In this document: in pieces, positions 35,661 to 48,000 of the stretch
How the letters are laid out: every line of letters begins with the position of its first letter
Position numbering within the stretch: position 1 is the first letter of the stretch
Notes under the pieces: generated by a model
What the model saw: the letters and a program-made list of their open reading frames with translations, nothing else
The model's database searches: none
What the model was told of the DNA's origin: nothing
From: Acanthornis magna
Lineage: Eukaryota; Chordata; Aves; Passeriformes; Acanthizidae
DNA: 64,000 bases
Assembly: GCA_036785705.1 (NCBI GenBank)
Contig: JAWUZG010000070.1
Span: 1,809,001-1,873,000, forward strand
Direction of reading: 5' to 3'
Translations under genes and position numbers: made by a program

Positions 35661-38600
35661 CTGTTTTGTAGTTATAAGCTGTGAGGTGGGCAGAAGCTTT
35701 CCTTTTAGTGCCGGAAATCACCTGCTTCCACCCTTCCCCATCTTCCCAGACACTTCTCTTACCTTAGTGGTGGAGGTGGGCACTGCCTGCTTCTCCATTG
35801 CAGATGGAGGTTGAGGCTCTCCAAGCTGAAGAGTCTGAGAGAAAATCCTGTCCATCTCCCATAAAACTGATGTTGTACAGCCTGCTCTCTTCCTCCTGAA
35901 ACTCCTTCACTGGGGACCACAGCTTCTCCAAGACAACCAACCCTTCTGCAGAACCAAGGCCCTGGGCAGTCCCTGCAGGGCAGATTGCCCCATAGTGTGT
36001 CACCACCACACCTGAGACTGGTTATACTGGAGCAGATTGGCCAGAGTCTCCCTTCACAGCAGCTCCTTTCTGTATCAACTCTGGCAGAAGGTTCTGCTGC
36101 CTCGAGCTGCCTCTTATGTAAACTCTGCCCAGGTGCTGCTGAATGGGAGCTTAGCTCTCCCTAACTAGGGACAGCTGGTGATGCTCATTACAAGCTCCTG
36201 GCGCTCCCTCAGTCTATGGCTTGGTGGCTCAGCCACAGCAGCACCCTCAAGTTCCTCAGAGGCGCGCAGGTCTTGCCTAGTAGTTTTGGACCTTGTCCCC
36301 AGAAGATCCGGAAGCTCCCAAAGAGGAACCCAGAGGCTGTTGTGCAAACCTTGATCAGTTGCCTCTGGGAGCCGCTCATTCCTTTGCCAGTGGTGTACAG
36401 GGAACTTGTACAGGGCTCAGGCACTGCTGTCTTGGATTTATCTGTCATTTACATTGGAAAAAGCATAAAAATAGTGGGGGTGCTTTCAGCAAATGCTCAT
36501 TTCTCTTTGCTTTCTTCTGTGTGGTGCTTCAGTTCTGAACAAGGAGATGGCACCATTTTTTTTTGTCATGTGACCACTGTGATTTTCTCTGGCAAGGGCT
36601 GACTGTCCTTGACGTGACACCCCAGTGCACACAATAAAGGCTCACACTCCTGACTTGTTCCTTAGCCTCGGGATTTGCTGCCAAACAATAGCAGGGCCCA
36701 TTCCTACTGAAATCAGTCCCCTGGCTGACTTTAATAAATGTGAGGAGTGTGCATCCTCCATTGATTTTTAGGTTCAAATAAACCAAAATGTCCATGCAGT
36801 ACTCCTGAAAGTATATTGAGTTTCATCTCGTCTTTGTATCAACACATAGGTTCTGCAGCTAGAGCTGTTCTCCTAAGGCTGAATCCCGAGTTTCCCTTTT
36901 ATCCACAGTTTGCTTGGTCTGTTGCTTCCCCAGCAGGGAAAGGAGCTGTGATTAAAACAGTCTGTTTGCTCCACTCAGAAGCTGTGGCATGGAATATTTA
37001 AACAGTTACTGACCAAAGGCCTTTCTGGGCAAAAGCTGCTTGAGTGGACTCCTCTTGGCAGTCGGCAGACAAAAAGGAAATGCAAACCTCCACCTCCTCC
37101 TCCTCTGGCATTTCCTACCAGAGCCACTAGAACAGGGAGTGGGATGGGCATGGGTCTGGAAGCATGTCCGTCTTGCCAGGAGGGAGGAGTAGTGACATTG
37201 TCTGAAAGTTCAATCTGGAGTTCATCTTCTACCTTGTTTTAAAAGTCCCTACTTTGGAAAATATCGTTTAAGTTTCCTGTAAACAGCAAACTTTTGGTGT
37301 CAGTCACGAGGCTGGGGGAATGAAGGATAGCAGAGATCTCTTAGAACTGGTCCAGTTTATAGAGCAGCCCTTTCCAGAGGGCTCCTCCTTCCTAGCTGCT
37401 AAATGGACCCTGGGATTTCTGTTTCAAAACAGACATAAAAACTCCTCCCTTCACTCCCATCAAAACACTGCTCTGCGTTCCCTTTTTGACCTGTGGTTTT
37501 AGCTGGCAGGTTCCTTTAAAACGTTTGGAAAAATTCATCCATTTGGAAAACCGGCACTAAAATGAGGTCAGCTTTATTTGCACTCCCAGGAAAAATCTGG
37601 TTGGAGGAAACGAAGTGGCGAGTGTGTGATGTACACGAGCCCGCCTGAAGGATGCTGCCAAAATACCTCACAGACTTGTCTTTGTAGCAGGTTGTGGGAG
37701 GCAGCTCGGGGTGAGTCACACAGACAAATGGCACGGGCCCTCTTCCTCTCCCAGCCTCCAGAGAATTGCCTCTTTCCGAATTTAGCCTTAGCCACAATTC
37801 AAACGTGCTGCTGGTTAAAGGTGTGAGATCACCTGCAGACCCTTAAGTCTGATACTAATGCATTTCTCATGGGGAAAATTGTTATTTTATTTGACCAGAA
37901 GTCAGTTTGTTGCTTCAAACAGACGTGCTTATTTAGATGTTAACATTTTAAATTATATTCCCAACCATATTTTTCCCAGCCATTTAGCTTGAAAAATCAC
38001 GTCTCACAACAGTGTCAAGCTATTTCCATTGGCCATTTATTTTATACAACCCAAACCAGTTGATTTGAACCCACACTGGTCATCTGCTCGTTTGTTGCTG
38101 TCACATGAGGCTGTGCTTTGGCATTTCCCTTTGTCCTGCACAGAGTTCCAGGTGGCTTCACTGCTGGGGGTGAGGAAAGAGTTAAGCTGAGAGAAAGCCC
38201 CAGGTACTAAAATTAACATCCATCCCAGCCCCCGCCCACAGCTTTGAAATTTCTAATCACAACTTGCAGTTAGACATTTCTGCTAGCAGAAGGCTTGGAT
38301 CCTTTGAAATCACAGATGGCTGGCTGGAGCTCTGAGGAATTTGGTCTCCTCCTCTCTTCCTTCTGCTTTGCCTTCCCCCCACTGCCCAGAAAAATCTGTT
38401 TTCAGGTCATCTGTAACATTTTATTATTGCTTGCCAAAGCTGAAGCAGATTTGGCTGCTGGTCCCTGAAAATACTTACAAGGTCTGCAGAAATTGGTGTG
38501 GTTCAGCTGTACTGGAATTACCCCCCTTGTTCAGAATACCCACCTGGACTGGTGTTCCAAACAAAGATAGTGCGGTGTGGGTGTCTCTAGGCCTAGAAAT

Positions 38601-41600
38601 CTTGGTCATTGTTTACAAAATGAGCTGTGATAAAAAAGCAAACAAACACCCCCCCCAAGCAAAGAGAAAACAACCCACAATCAAAACCAAAGAGGTTTTT
38701 GCTACAGCCTTGAATTATTTCAGTGATCCTGTCTGCAGTGCAGTTGTATCTGGACAGTTAAATTGCAACTGGAGGCATGAAAATTGGGAGCTGTGTTAGG
38801 AGCTTGTCCTGCTAGTGGATACTACATTCCTGGAACAGCATATTTTGTGTACAGGAGGCACTTTTTATAGTCACTGCAAGTGATTTCAAAGCCTAAAAAT
38901 AAAAAACCTCCTATATTGCATCCTACACAAATGCACCTCACCAAACCATTGTTTCTGGCCAGGGAGTCATCTGCCCCAATTCCTGCAGAAACTGCTTTTG
39001 GAAACTGTAGCCTGCAGCACATTGCAGGGAAACTGAAAAACATTTCTTTGAGTCAAAGTAGCTATAAACTTGGACCAGAGAGATCTTTATGAGATGAGGG
39101 GTCTTTATTTTATGGGCCAGCTGAGGGTATTTTTCCTGGATAAGCAGATGATTTTTAATGCCTCTCACAAGTGAAAACTTCACACCAAGGTTTTGACTCT
39201 AATTTCAGAGCAAGATCTGATTTGCAGCCCCTCATAGGAGATGTTGAGGCCAGTGCCTTGACTGGGCTCACTTCTCCTTTATTCACTCCCCAAATGTTCT
39301 TTGAGAGGTTTCAGCAGAGCCAGTTGACCTTCCAGTGAAGAGCAGGAACTTTAGGAACCGTTTGAACAGTGGTTTAAAAACTCCCAAAGTGACCACAGGA
39401 GAAGAAAAAAGCCAAAACCAAAAAGCCAGCACCTTGGAGCTACAGTTTAATTTTAAATCAGGGAAAGAAGCAGGAAGCTGGGGTGAGCTAGTTCATGGTG
39501 ACTATCCCAGCTTGGGCAGCTCCTCCAGCTGTATGTGCCTCGGGCTCAGTTGTGGAGAAATGCAGCAAGTTTTTGGCTGGAGCAAATGTTTGGTGTGGGG
39601 GCAGGCTCAGCCCTCCTGCTGATCCTGCTCTCTGAGAGTTGCTGCCACACCGACGGGGATCTGTAGTGCTGGTGGCACTTTTCTGGACTGCTCAGGTGTT
39701 AGCATCCTGACCTGAGCAGAGAGAAGAGAGTCTGTGGACCTCCCTGTGCTGGATTTTGGGAAGCTGTGCCAGCCCTCCTGTTTCTCATCCTCTCCGGGCC
39801 TGCTCTCCCTTGGCTCCCTTGTGTTTTGGGAAGCCTGCACACAATCCTGCTGGCGTTTTTTTTTCCCAATGGCATGCCTTTATCTGATGGAGAGCTATGT
39901 AAATGTAGATGCAAACTGGATTCAGCCCCGGGGTGCTTGGCCAGTCGCCTGGTTGTGCTCTCTGTGCTGGAAAACTGCGCACCACTGTTGCTGCAAGGGA
40001 AACTTTCAAGCGCGTCATTCCTCTTCTTTTTTCCCTTATAAAGGTTATTGTGCCTCAGCCCTCAATTGAATTACGTCCCTAGTTCAAAAAGGAAAGGTTA
40101 TTTTCCCCTCTCTTTTGCCCTTGGCAACTGGAGAGCAGTTGGCAGCAGCACTCACTAAAAGTGCCTCTTGCAGGGCGTTGTGTGTGTCAGGGGGCTCCAG
40201 AGACACCCTGAACTCTCTGCTGGGGCCACTGACCAGCCCAGGCAGCACAGGGACAACCTCAGAGGGGATCAGGGTAACTAAAAGCTCTTTTCTGGTTCCA
40301 GAGGCCTGTGAAACCCATTTGTGTTGTAAACATGGTGGGAATGTTTATCAGTCACAACAGAAGAAAACAGCCTGAAATTTTTCCCAGTGTTGTCTCCAGT
40401 GATTTGGGAGTCGGCTAGTTACTCTCTCTTTCCTGCAAAACCAAGGAAGGACCATCAATATTTCATATTAGGAGACATGGTCGGGCTAAATATAGCTCCT
40501 GCTTTTTTCCTGATGATCGTGGAGCGAGCAGCTCCTGGTCTCCTGGCTCTCAGCGCTGGTCCCAGCTTCGGCCTCTCTGCCATGGGTCTGGTCCTGCCCC
40601 TGCCACATTCCACCTTTTGCAGTGCTCGGGCACACCTTTGCCATCTTCTCCAGCTGTGGTCTGAGATGGTGAGGGATCCAGCCTTTGGGAACCAGTCCGG
40701 CCACAGGGAAAACTGGGGTGTTTGATGGGAGGATAATGAGATGCTAATGAAGCCCCCGAGGGAAGGAGCTGGAGGGGAGGCTGTGAATGTGCATCCCTGT
40801 TTCCCCTTCAGCCCCATTTACAGTGAGTGTCCTCAGGATCAGCCCCAGGTTTAAAAAAGAAATGCAAAATCGAGTAAGTGCATGTGGTTGGAGGTTCTGG
40901 AGTTTCACTTCCCCAGGCAGTCTCCCTCTGGCCAAGTGAGGAACTTTTAATAGGGATTTTTCAACCCACACCAGCCATTTGGGGGCTGGTGGGAAGAGAC
41001 ACGCCACACAGCTTTAGGAGTCCTGTTCAGGACTCCTGGTTCCAAGGTGTTCTGTCTGTCCAATGACATCTGGAAACCTCGTGTAGGGATATGCCAAGCC
41101 AGTACAGGCTCTCCCCTTTTGATGGAGCAGCATTTGTTTTGTAAAAATCTAATACAGAAGGAGTTTCTGTTCAGGACAGAGGGCCCTGACAGAGGGTTTA
41201 TTTGCCACTTAAAACCTGCTGGGCTCTAAGTGGGACTGGAGGGTGGTTTTATACCTGATATAGGTTGTGTGAATAAAGAATATTTGTTCTCTATCAGTCT
41301 CGATCTTTAAGGTTTCCCTTAGCTCTGGGAAAGCACCTTGGAGCTTCATTTGTTCAGAGCTGCTTTTGTTGTTATTTATAGTAACAGATTGTTTTCCCTG
41401 CGAATTCTGTTTATTTTCTTGGAGTCAGCACCTTGCTTATTTCCTGTAAATACAGCCTGGACTGTGTTATTCACATGAAAATGCCTGGTTAGCATTTGAC
41501 CAGTATTCACCTTTGGGGGATTGCACAAGACCTCATGCAAAGAATTGGAAATTTCAATAACTTTCTCATGGATTTACCCTTCAGAACTGAATTGTTTTGC

Positions 41601-41931
41601 TTAAGTGATCTAACAGTGTCAAAAATTTGCAGCCAAAGTCACAGTAGGCAGTCTTAGAACTACCTAAATAAGCTTTTCCATTAGATCATCTTCTCCATTT
41701 GAGAGCAGGTGGTGGAACCTGTTGTCTTTAAACAAATAAAAAATAAAAACCTTGTCTCTGCTTTGTTTTCCATTTGTAATTGATTAGTATTGACAGGCTG
41801 TTACTGCCGAGTGAGGCTGCTCCAGGTCTGGGGGAACAGTTCCATTTCCTGCAGCTTTAGTCCCCTTTGCGCTGCTTTTTGCCTGGACAGGCACAGCTCA
41901 GTGTTTCACCAAGCTATCTTTGGTTTTGCAG

Positions 41932-42088
41932 GTAGCTGTATCCAGCTGGGTGGCAGGTGGATCCAAGGGTTACCATGAAGTTTTCAGGACCCCTGGAGAG
42001 CCAGAGGTTGTCTCTCCTTCTGGAGATGGCAATCTCTAGGGAAGCTCAAATGTGGAAAGCACATGTGCCGAAAATTCAGCCCAATCAG
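41932..42088 (+). CDS. CCNI: CCNI exon 2; coding part 41975-42088
   Basis: Acceptor ttttgcag before 41932, 43 nt of leader, then taccATGa at 41975 and donor GTAATG. It encodes [20 protein letters not shown] and [18 protein letters not shown] (residues 1-38). A frame opened in exon 1 (ATG 30029) runs through this exon to TAG at 42037, overlapping the cyclin start out of frame. Confidence 0.95.
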
Positions 42089-45000
42089 GTAATGTCTCTC
42101 CTTCACATCATCCATCTTAGCAGAGGCAGGAGCCTGTCCTGGGGGGGGGTTGGCATGGGAGCAACTGGATGTGTTCAGGAGCAGTTACCTTTCCTGAGAC
42201 CTGGGAATCGGCCACTGAAGGAAGTGATTCCCTCTTTATGTGAGGGATACTCCTGCCCCCAGGGGTGCAGAACACACTGCACAGCACACAGGGTTAGATC
42301 TCTGCTGGGCTTGTGAAAGCACATACATACAGTGTCTTAATTAAACTAATTTTACAAATTGTGTGGATTATTAGCGCCTGTTTCTGCTGGGCACCAATTG
42401 TGCAACAGTTCTTAAAAGCAGCTTCATTTTCTTGGAGTAATTCACTAATGATATTAGTGAATTCACTGATGACATTAGCATTGATCTGATGCCTGCTCCA
42501 GGAAGAACCCCACCGACTCCAGCAGGACTATCTATGGAGCAGGGTGCAAGCTCATGTCAAGGGAAGCAGAGCCAGGCACTGGCCTGTTCACTTAGAAATG
42601 GAGGAAAATTCAGGGTGGAAGAGACCACAGGAGCTCTGTAGTCAAAGCCCCTCCTGACCTGTGCCACAGAGAGGTTGGACCAGGCTGCTCATGGCCTCAG
42701 CCAGCCTGAAGTGGGTTTGTGCTCCTTTGGGAGGAGGGTCTGTCTCACCTGAGCACTTAGCAGCAGCTGTGCACTCCAGAAAGTTGTGTCTGAAACAAAA
42801 TGTGAAACATGAGGACGTTGTCACAGAGTTTCTGGCCCTTTGTTGCCGGGTTGGGCTGAAATAACCACACCGAGGCCGCAGATCCAGGCTTGCTGTTGTT
42901 GCACGTGAAACGTTCACACAGGTAAGTCAGCTGTGTCAGAGCTAATCCCTGCCATGTTTGTTTTCTCTGTCTGGCAAACAAGAGGCAGCTGCTTTTGGGC
43001 AGGAGCAAATACATTTTTAAGGGCCTCAGTATTAGCTTTGTTAATCCACATTTCGGTTTCCAAATGAGTGATCTGGTTGTCAGAGGTGTGGAGTGTGTTG
43101 TAGCTGTGGCAGTCTTGAGGCACGTACAACTTAAGACTCTGGCTTACGGTAAACCAGCCTGTCATTCCCTGCTGGCAGTATTCCTGGGGTGATTATAATG
43201 TAGGGAGATAAGATTACAGGATAACAAGAGAGGGTAGGGACTCGTGTGTAACCAAACCAGATTCATGGGTGAAGATTTCACAGGGATGAGGCATTTGCCT
43301 TTCTGCCTTGGTGCAGTTGGTTCTGGTGGCTCAGAAACCATCACCTGCCTCAGGCAGACTTCCCAGCAATCCCTCCTCTGTGCTTGTCCTTGCTTTTGGA
43401 ATTTCCATCCCCAAAACTCTGCTGTCTTGGTGTAACTTTTTTCTTTCTATTTTCCTACGTGTCGGTTAGCAGTGACGTTATCAGTGCTGTGCTACTAAAT
43501 GTTTTCTAGCAGTAAGGAATCACTAACTGCGAGTGGAAGCTGCATGTGTGTGTGAGCTGTGGGAAGGTCAGCTGGAGAGCAGAGCATAAACACAGCTGCC
43601 TGCTCGGGGGAAATCCGGGCTCGGGAGGCCATGGAGAGAATGCTCCTGTCTGTAATTGCACATTTCCCTCTGTGTCTATGGTTCATGGCACCCAGCTTGT
43701 CCAACTGCCCCATGTTCCTACAGTGTTCACTCTGGCGATGACACAGGCATGGACATTCAATGTGAATTATCCTATTTTTTGTAATATCTGGGAGGTCACA
43801 TTCCCTAACATACCCTTCCTTCTTCTGAAAACAGTTGCAGCAGCCTAAAACCTCCCTTGCACGACACTGTTGTTTATTTCCCATGGCAGTCGGGAAATCT
43901 GCATCCTTCTGTGGATCAGATCTGGCACCTCGAAGCGTGTGGAACTTTCCGTTCCCTGCTCCAAGGGTGGACCAGCTGCACAGAGGTTTAATGAACTCAC
44001 CTGCTTTGCCAGTGACAAAACATCAAGTGCATCTGCAGAAATCTGATGATCTGATTGGAGACACTAGGGAGGTATTTTTGGGGAGTAAACTTTCTGTTTT
44101 GACTCTTCAGGAGACATTATTGGTTCTAGTGTTTAAAACCGGAACAAACTCAGTTTCTAAATATGCATCAGTTGAGGTGTTTGAAAGGAAGAAAGCAACC
44201 CGTAGCTACAGAAGCAGGAAGATGTTCCATTTTTAGGATGGGGTGCAGAATCTCTTGGGGGCTTCATTCCTGGTGATTTAATGTACATGGTTCTTCCGTT
44301 TTGTTTTTACTTTTTGTCTAAAAACTCCCATTCCCTCCTTTAAATGCAGGCCAGTGCTCCAGGTGTGTGCAACATACCAAAGGCAGATCTCATAAAGGCT
44401 TTTCAGCCTGAAAAAACAGGTGGGCTGAGTCTGGAACCTCCTCCTGCTTCTGAATGGATTTTTTTCCCTTCTGGTTTCCCCTCCCCCCATGGGTTATATG
44501 AGATGCAGGTGACATTCAAAAGTTTTATTGGGATTAAGGCTTGAGAAACGGGGCTGTAAAGACTGGTCAAAGGCTGATTTTTGCATATTACCGAGTAACT
44601 TTGTGGCTGAGATGGGTATGAGCCAAGAGTTTTGGGTTTATTTTTGTAGAGAGTATAACTCGTGTCATGTCTCCTTTCTTTCCTGTTCTGGCTCACTCTG
44701 TCTCCTCACCTGTTCTCTGTACCTCTTGAGAAAGTGGGAGAGCTCAGTTTATTTCTGGCCCTAATAAGGGTCACCTGCTCAGTGCCGAGGAGCCCACAGG
44801 GACGAGGCAGCAACAGATGGGGGAAAGAGCAGAACACATGTCTGGGACAGCAGACATTAGCAGCTGAGGTGTTTTCTGTAGATTAGGCAGCAATAAAACA
44901 GTCATGTTTGAGTTCAGAGATAATACTTATTTTAGCCTGCATATTCCAAAAGTCGCAAGGTATTCCTAGAGGTGATTTGCTCTGTGCTTGCACTCCAGAG

Positions 45001-48000
45001 CACCCAAATTGTGGCCCTTGGTCTTCCTGCCTGGAGCAGGGGCGACACATGGAAAGTACCTCTGCACCATGGAGGAAGCTTCACTTTCCACCCAAAGGGA
45101 CTTTCTCACTTTCAGCCACCAGAGTGTCTCATTTTGCTTTTAGTTTCAATTAACTAAGGATCAGTGACCTCGCTGCTTAATTAATTTTACTGTGTTGCAT
45201 TTTCTGATTTGCGTTCTGAGGGTGACACAGGGACAGCTCCGACGGAGAGGAATAAAGCCTGATCTTTGTGTTGGAAGCTCCTTGCCCTGCGTGGAAGTGG
45301 GAGCAGCAGGAGCGTTTGTAGGTGCGGAGAGACCAGTTCTCACTCGTGTCTCCTGAACCAGGCTCTAACAACCTTTCCTGGTGTTTAAACTCCCCTGTCT
45401 GTGTGAGGGGATTCTGCCCCCTGCCTCCTGCTCCTTCATTTGCATCTAGGGACTGGAGGAGACACCCTTTTTGTAGGGTGCCAAACAGAGCTGGAGACTC
45501 CCCTCCTTTCCTTGGCTTCCCCAGGGAGGCCTTAAGGAGCCAGTTTTACTGCAGAGCCTTCCTTGTGCTGCACATGCACCGAGCTGAGAGCGTTTTGCAG
45601 TTGTTCCTTCCTCGCACGGGCTCTGTGCGAGGTTGGTTGAATTTTCCATCGCAGCTACACTGTGGGTTTGGGTCAGACACCATTTCCCTTGACACGGCAA
45701 GGATAGGCCCTGCAGGCACTGCGTGTGCAGCTGCTGCTCCCTGTGTTGCAGCCCTACTGGTAAAGCCCACCCCGAGTCTGAAATGGTGCCTTTTGGCTGC
45801 GCACCAAGGGCGGGAACATCCAAGGACAGGTCTCGGGAGGGGCTGAGGATGAGAGGCAGCACAGAGGCAGTCTTACCCTTCCCAGCCATGCTGTTTTTAG
45901 GGGAAGGCCTCACTTTTTGCCTTGGGAGACACAGGCAAACAGTGCCAAGCAAGGACAGACACCACTGGGAGCTGTGGGAGTTGATGCCTGTTTCGGTGGG
46001 ATCTAACAGGAGCAGGATTTGCCAGGGATGGAAGCGTTGGGGGGGATGGTGTTGAAATCCCCCCATGGTGCTGAGGCAGGGCCCACCCTCCCCAGGAGGA
46101 ACACCACACATGCCATTTCCCCCCCCCTCCTCGAGCATTCTCCTTTCTGACCCCCTGCGTACACCCCAGGTCCCTTCCCATGTCCAGGACACCTTTAGCA
46201 GAGCATTTAATAAACTCTCCTGCTGGGTGGTGTGTTCATTGTGCTCCTGGGCCATCAAGCCCCCAGGGGGGCTCACATTTCACCCTGGAATTGCATCCAC
46301 GATTTTAGAAAGAACCACGGTTTCTTGGAGAAAAGAACAGGTACTTTTTATTGGAGAGCCAGGCTGTAGCTGAGTAGCAGCTGAGAGCAGAGGCCTATTT
46401 GGAGCAGCAGACAGTGCTGGTGACACCAGGGCACTGCCAGGGCTCAGGGCAGAACATGGGCACTGTTAACTGTCCATGGAAGGTACACATAGTGGTTCTG
46501 TGGTAGATGTAGCCTGAAGTGTTTATTTTGTATCAGTATTGGGGTGGTTTTATTCTAAATTTTTGCTGCTTTGCCCTAATGGCTTTGCTGGGGGCAGTTA
46601 CAGCCCAGCATTTCATGCTTCTGGACACATCCTTGCTGATCATCCCCAATAATCCCCACTGGAGCAAGACCAGATAGTTCCTTGGTTGATGTGAAAGGCT
46701 CTAGAAAAGCTGGAGATATTTCTGAACTAGGACACAGGAAAGGATTTTATGTCAGTGACTGAGCTGTGCATGTGGTTGAAGTTTAGCTGTTGTCCAAACA
46801 GATCGATGGGGGAGACACAGGCCAAAAACTTAAACCAAACACCAGACCCAAACTGTAGGTGAAGCTGTAGCTGCTGCACCCCTGTTCCCAGTTAACTGAG
46901 CCACTGTTTGCAATTTTCTTTAACAGCTACTGAGGTAAAAAAATCCCCATTTGAAGAAAAAAATAATAAACCTTTCCTCACAAAACCCCAGCTGGGTCTC
47001 TCCCCTTTGCTGTTGGGCAATGGGGGTTTTGTTCCAGCTGGGCACTACTGTGCATCCACAGGGTTCTGAGTAGGTTAAAAAAAAATAAAATTCTGGGAAC
47101 TACTCCGGAGCTGAGCCTGTCACTTGACAAACTACAAGTCATCCTTTTTTCCCCACTGTACAGTGACACTGGAGTGAGGCTTGGGGTTGCTGTAAGGAAA
47201 ACTGCCTTTTCCAGTGCAGGTTTTTGAGGAGGGATAAGTAACTGCAGGAATAAAGTAGTGACTGGGGCTGGCTCCAGGCTCCCCCTTTCCAAAGGAGGCT
47301 TTGTTTCCGTGCTGAGTGACTCCTGTGGAGGTAGAACCTTTGGGATTTTTCAGCCTGTGTGTAAGAATAGTCTGTTTTTCTCTCCCGCAGGATGTAGCCA
47401 TTTCTCCAAGGCAGAGGGATGAGGTCATCCAGTGGCTGGCCAAGCTCAAGTACCAGTTCCACCTTTACCCAGAAACGCTCGCCCTGGCCATCAGCCTCTT
47501 GGACAGGTTTTTAGCAGCAGTAAAGGTAAATATTTGCAGCTCCACAGACAGGAACAGATTCCTGACCCTGCTGCACCGTTGGTGTGTGCAGTCCAAGCAG
47601 CGTGGCTGGACGGAAGCGCTTCCTTCCCCCGGCACTCACCCCCTGCCCTGCTCACACGTGCGCAGGCAGCACCTGCTGTGCTCCAGAGCCTCATCCCGGG
47701 GCTGTTTGCACACCCAGACACAGTCCCTCCCTGAGCCTGGCTTCACTGGGGAAGGCAAAGGCAGTGCCCTCCAGCTGCAGCCCCAGCCCTCGGACAGCAG
47801 CAGCAGGGAAGGGCCCTGCTCACCTCCATGGCTGCATCCCTCCCATTGGTACCACCCCGAACTAGCTGGGAAGAAAACTTGAGGTTTGGGCCTGGCAAGG
47901 GGACTGGTGCAGGGAAATGGAAGAAAAATGGGGGAAGAAGGTTGAGACACAGGCCACAGCTTTTGGGGCGGTAGTTCCCTGCTGGGCTGCTCTACATCCT

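Larger units (their letters stand above)
30071..41931 (+). other. CCNI: CCNI intron 1 (11.9 kb)
   Basis: Starts with GTGAGAG and four G-tracts and ends with ttggttttgcag. It contains a TAATTA-motif pair at 30.14 kb, CR1 copies at 30.36 and 34.73 kb, an AT- and TAAT-rich block at 33.77-34.07 kb that resembles a non-coding regulatory element, and a C12T8 tract at 34,613-34,632. I see no coding exon in it. Confidence 0.75.
42089..47390 (+). other. CCNI: CCNI intron 2 (5.3 kb)
   Basis: No exon recognised. It contains an 11-bp-stem inverted repeat at 42.44 kb and a very degraded CR1-like stretch at 42.60-42.72 kb. An open frame of about 276 codons on the minus strand near 45.4-46.3 kb has no familiar domain and looks like chance in GC-rich intron sequence. 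Confidence 0.6.

Noticed and set aside
45446..46276. A 276-codon open frame on the minus strand inside CCNI intron 2
   Set aside because: No recognisable domain, starter context or splice signals, and it lies antisense within a GC-rich intron. Overlapping frames on the other strand are of similar quality.
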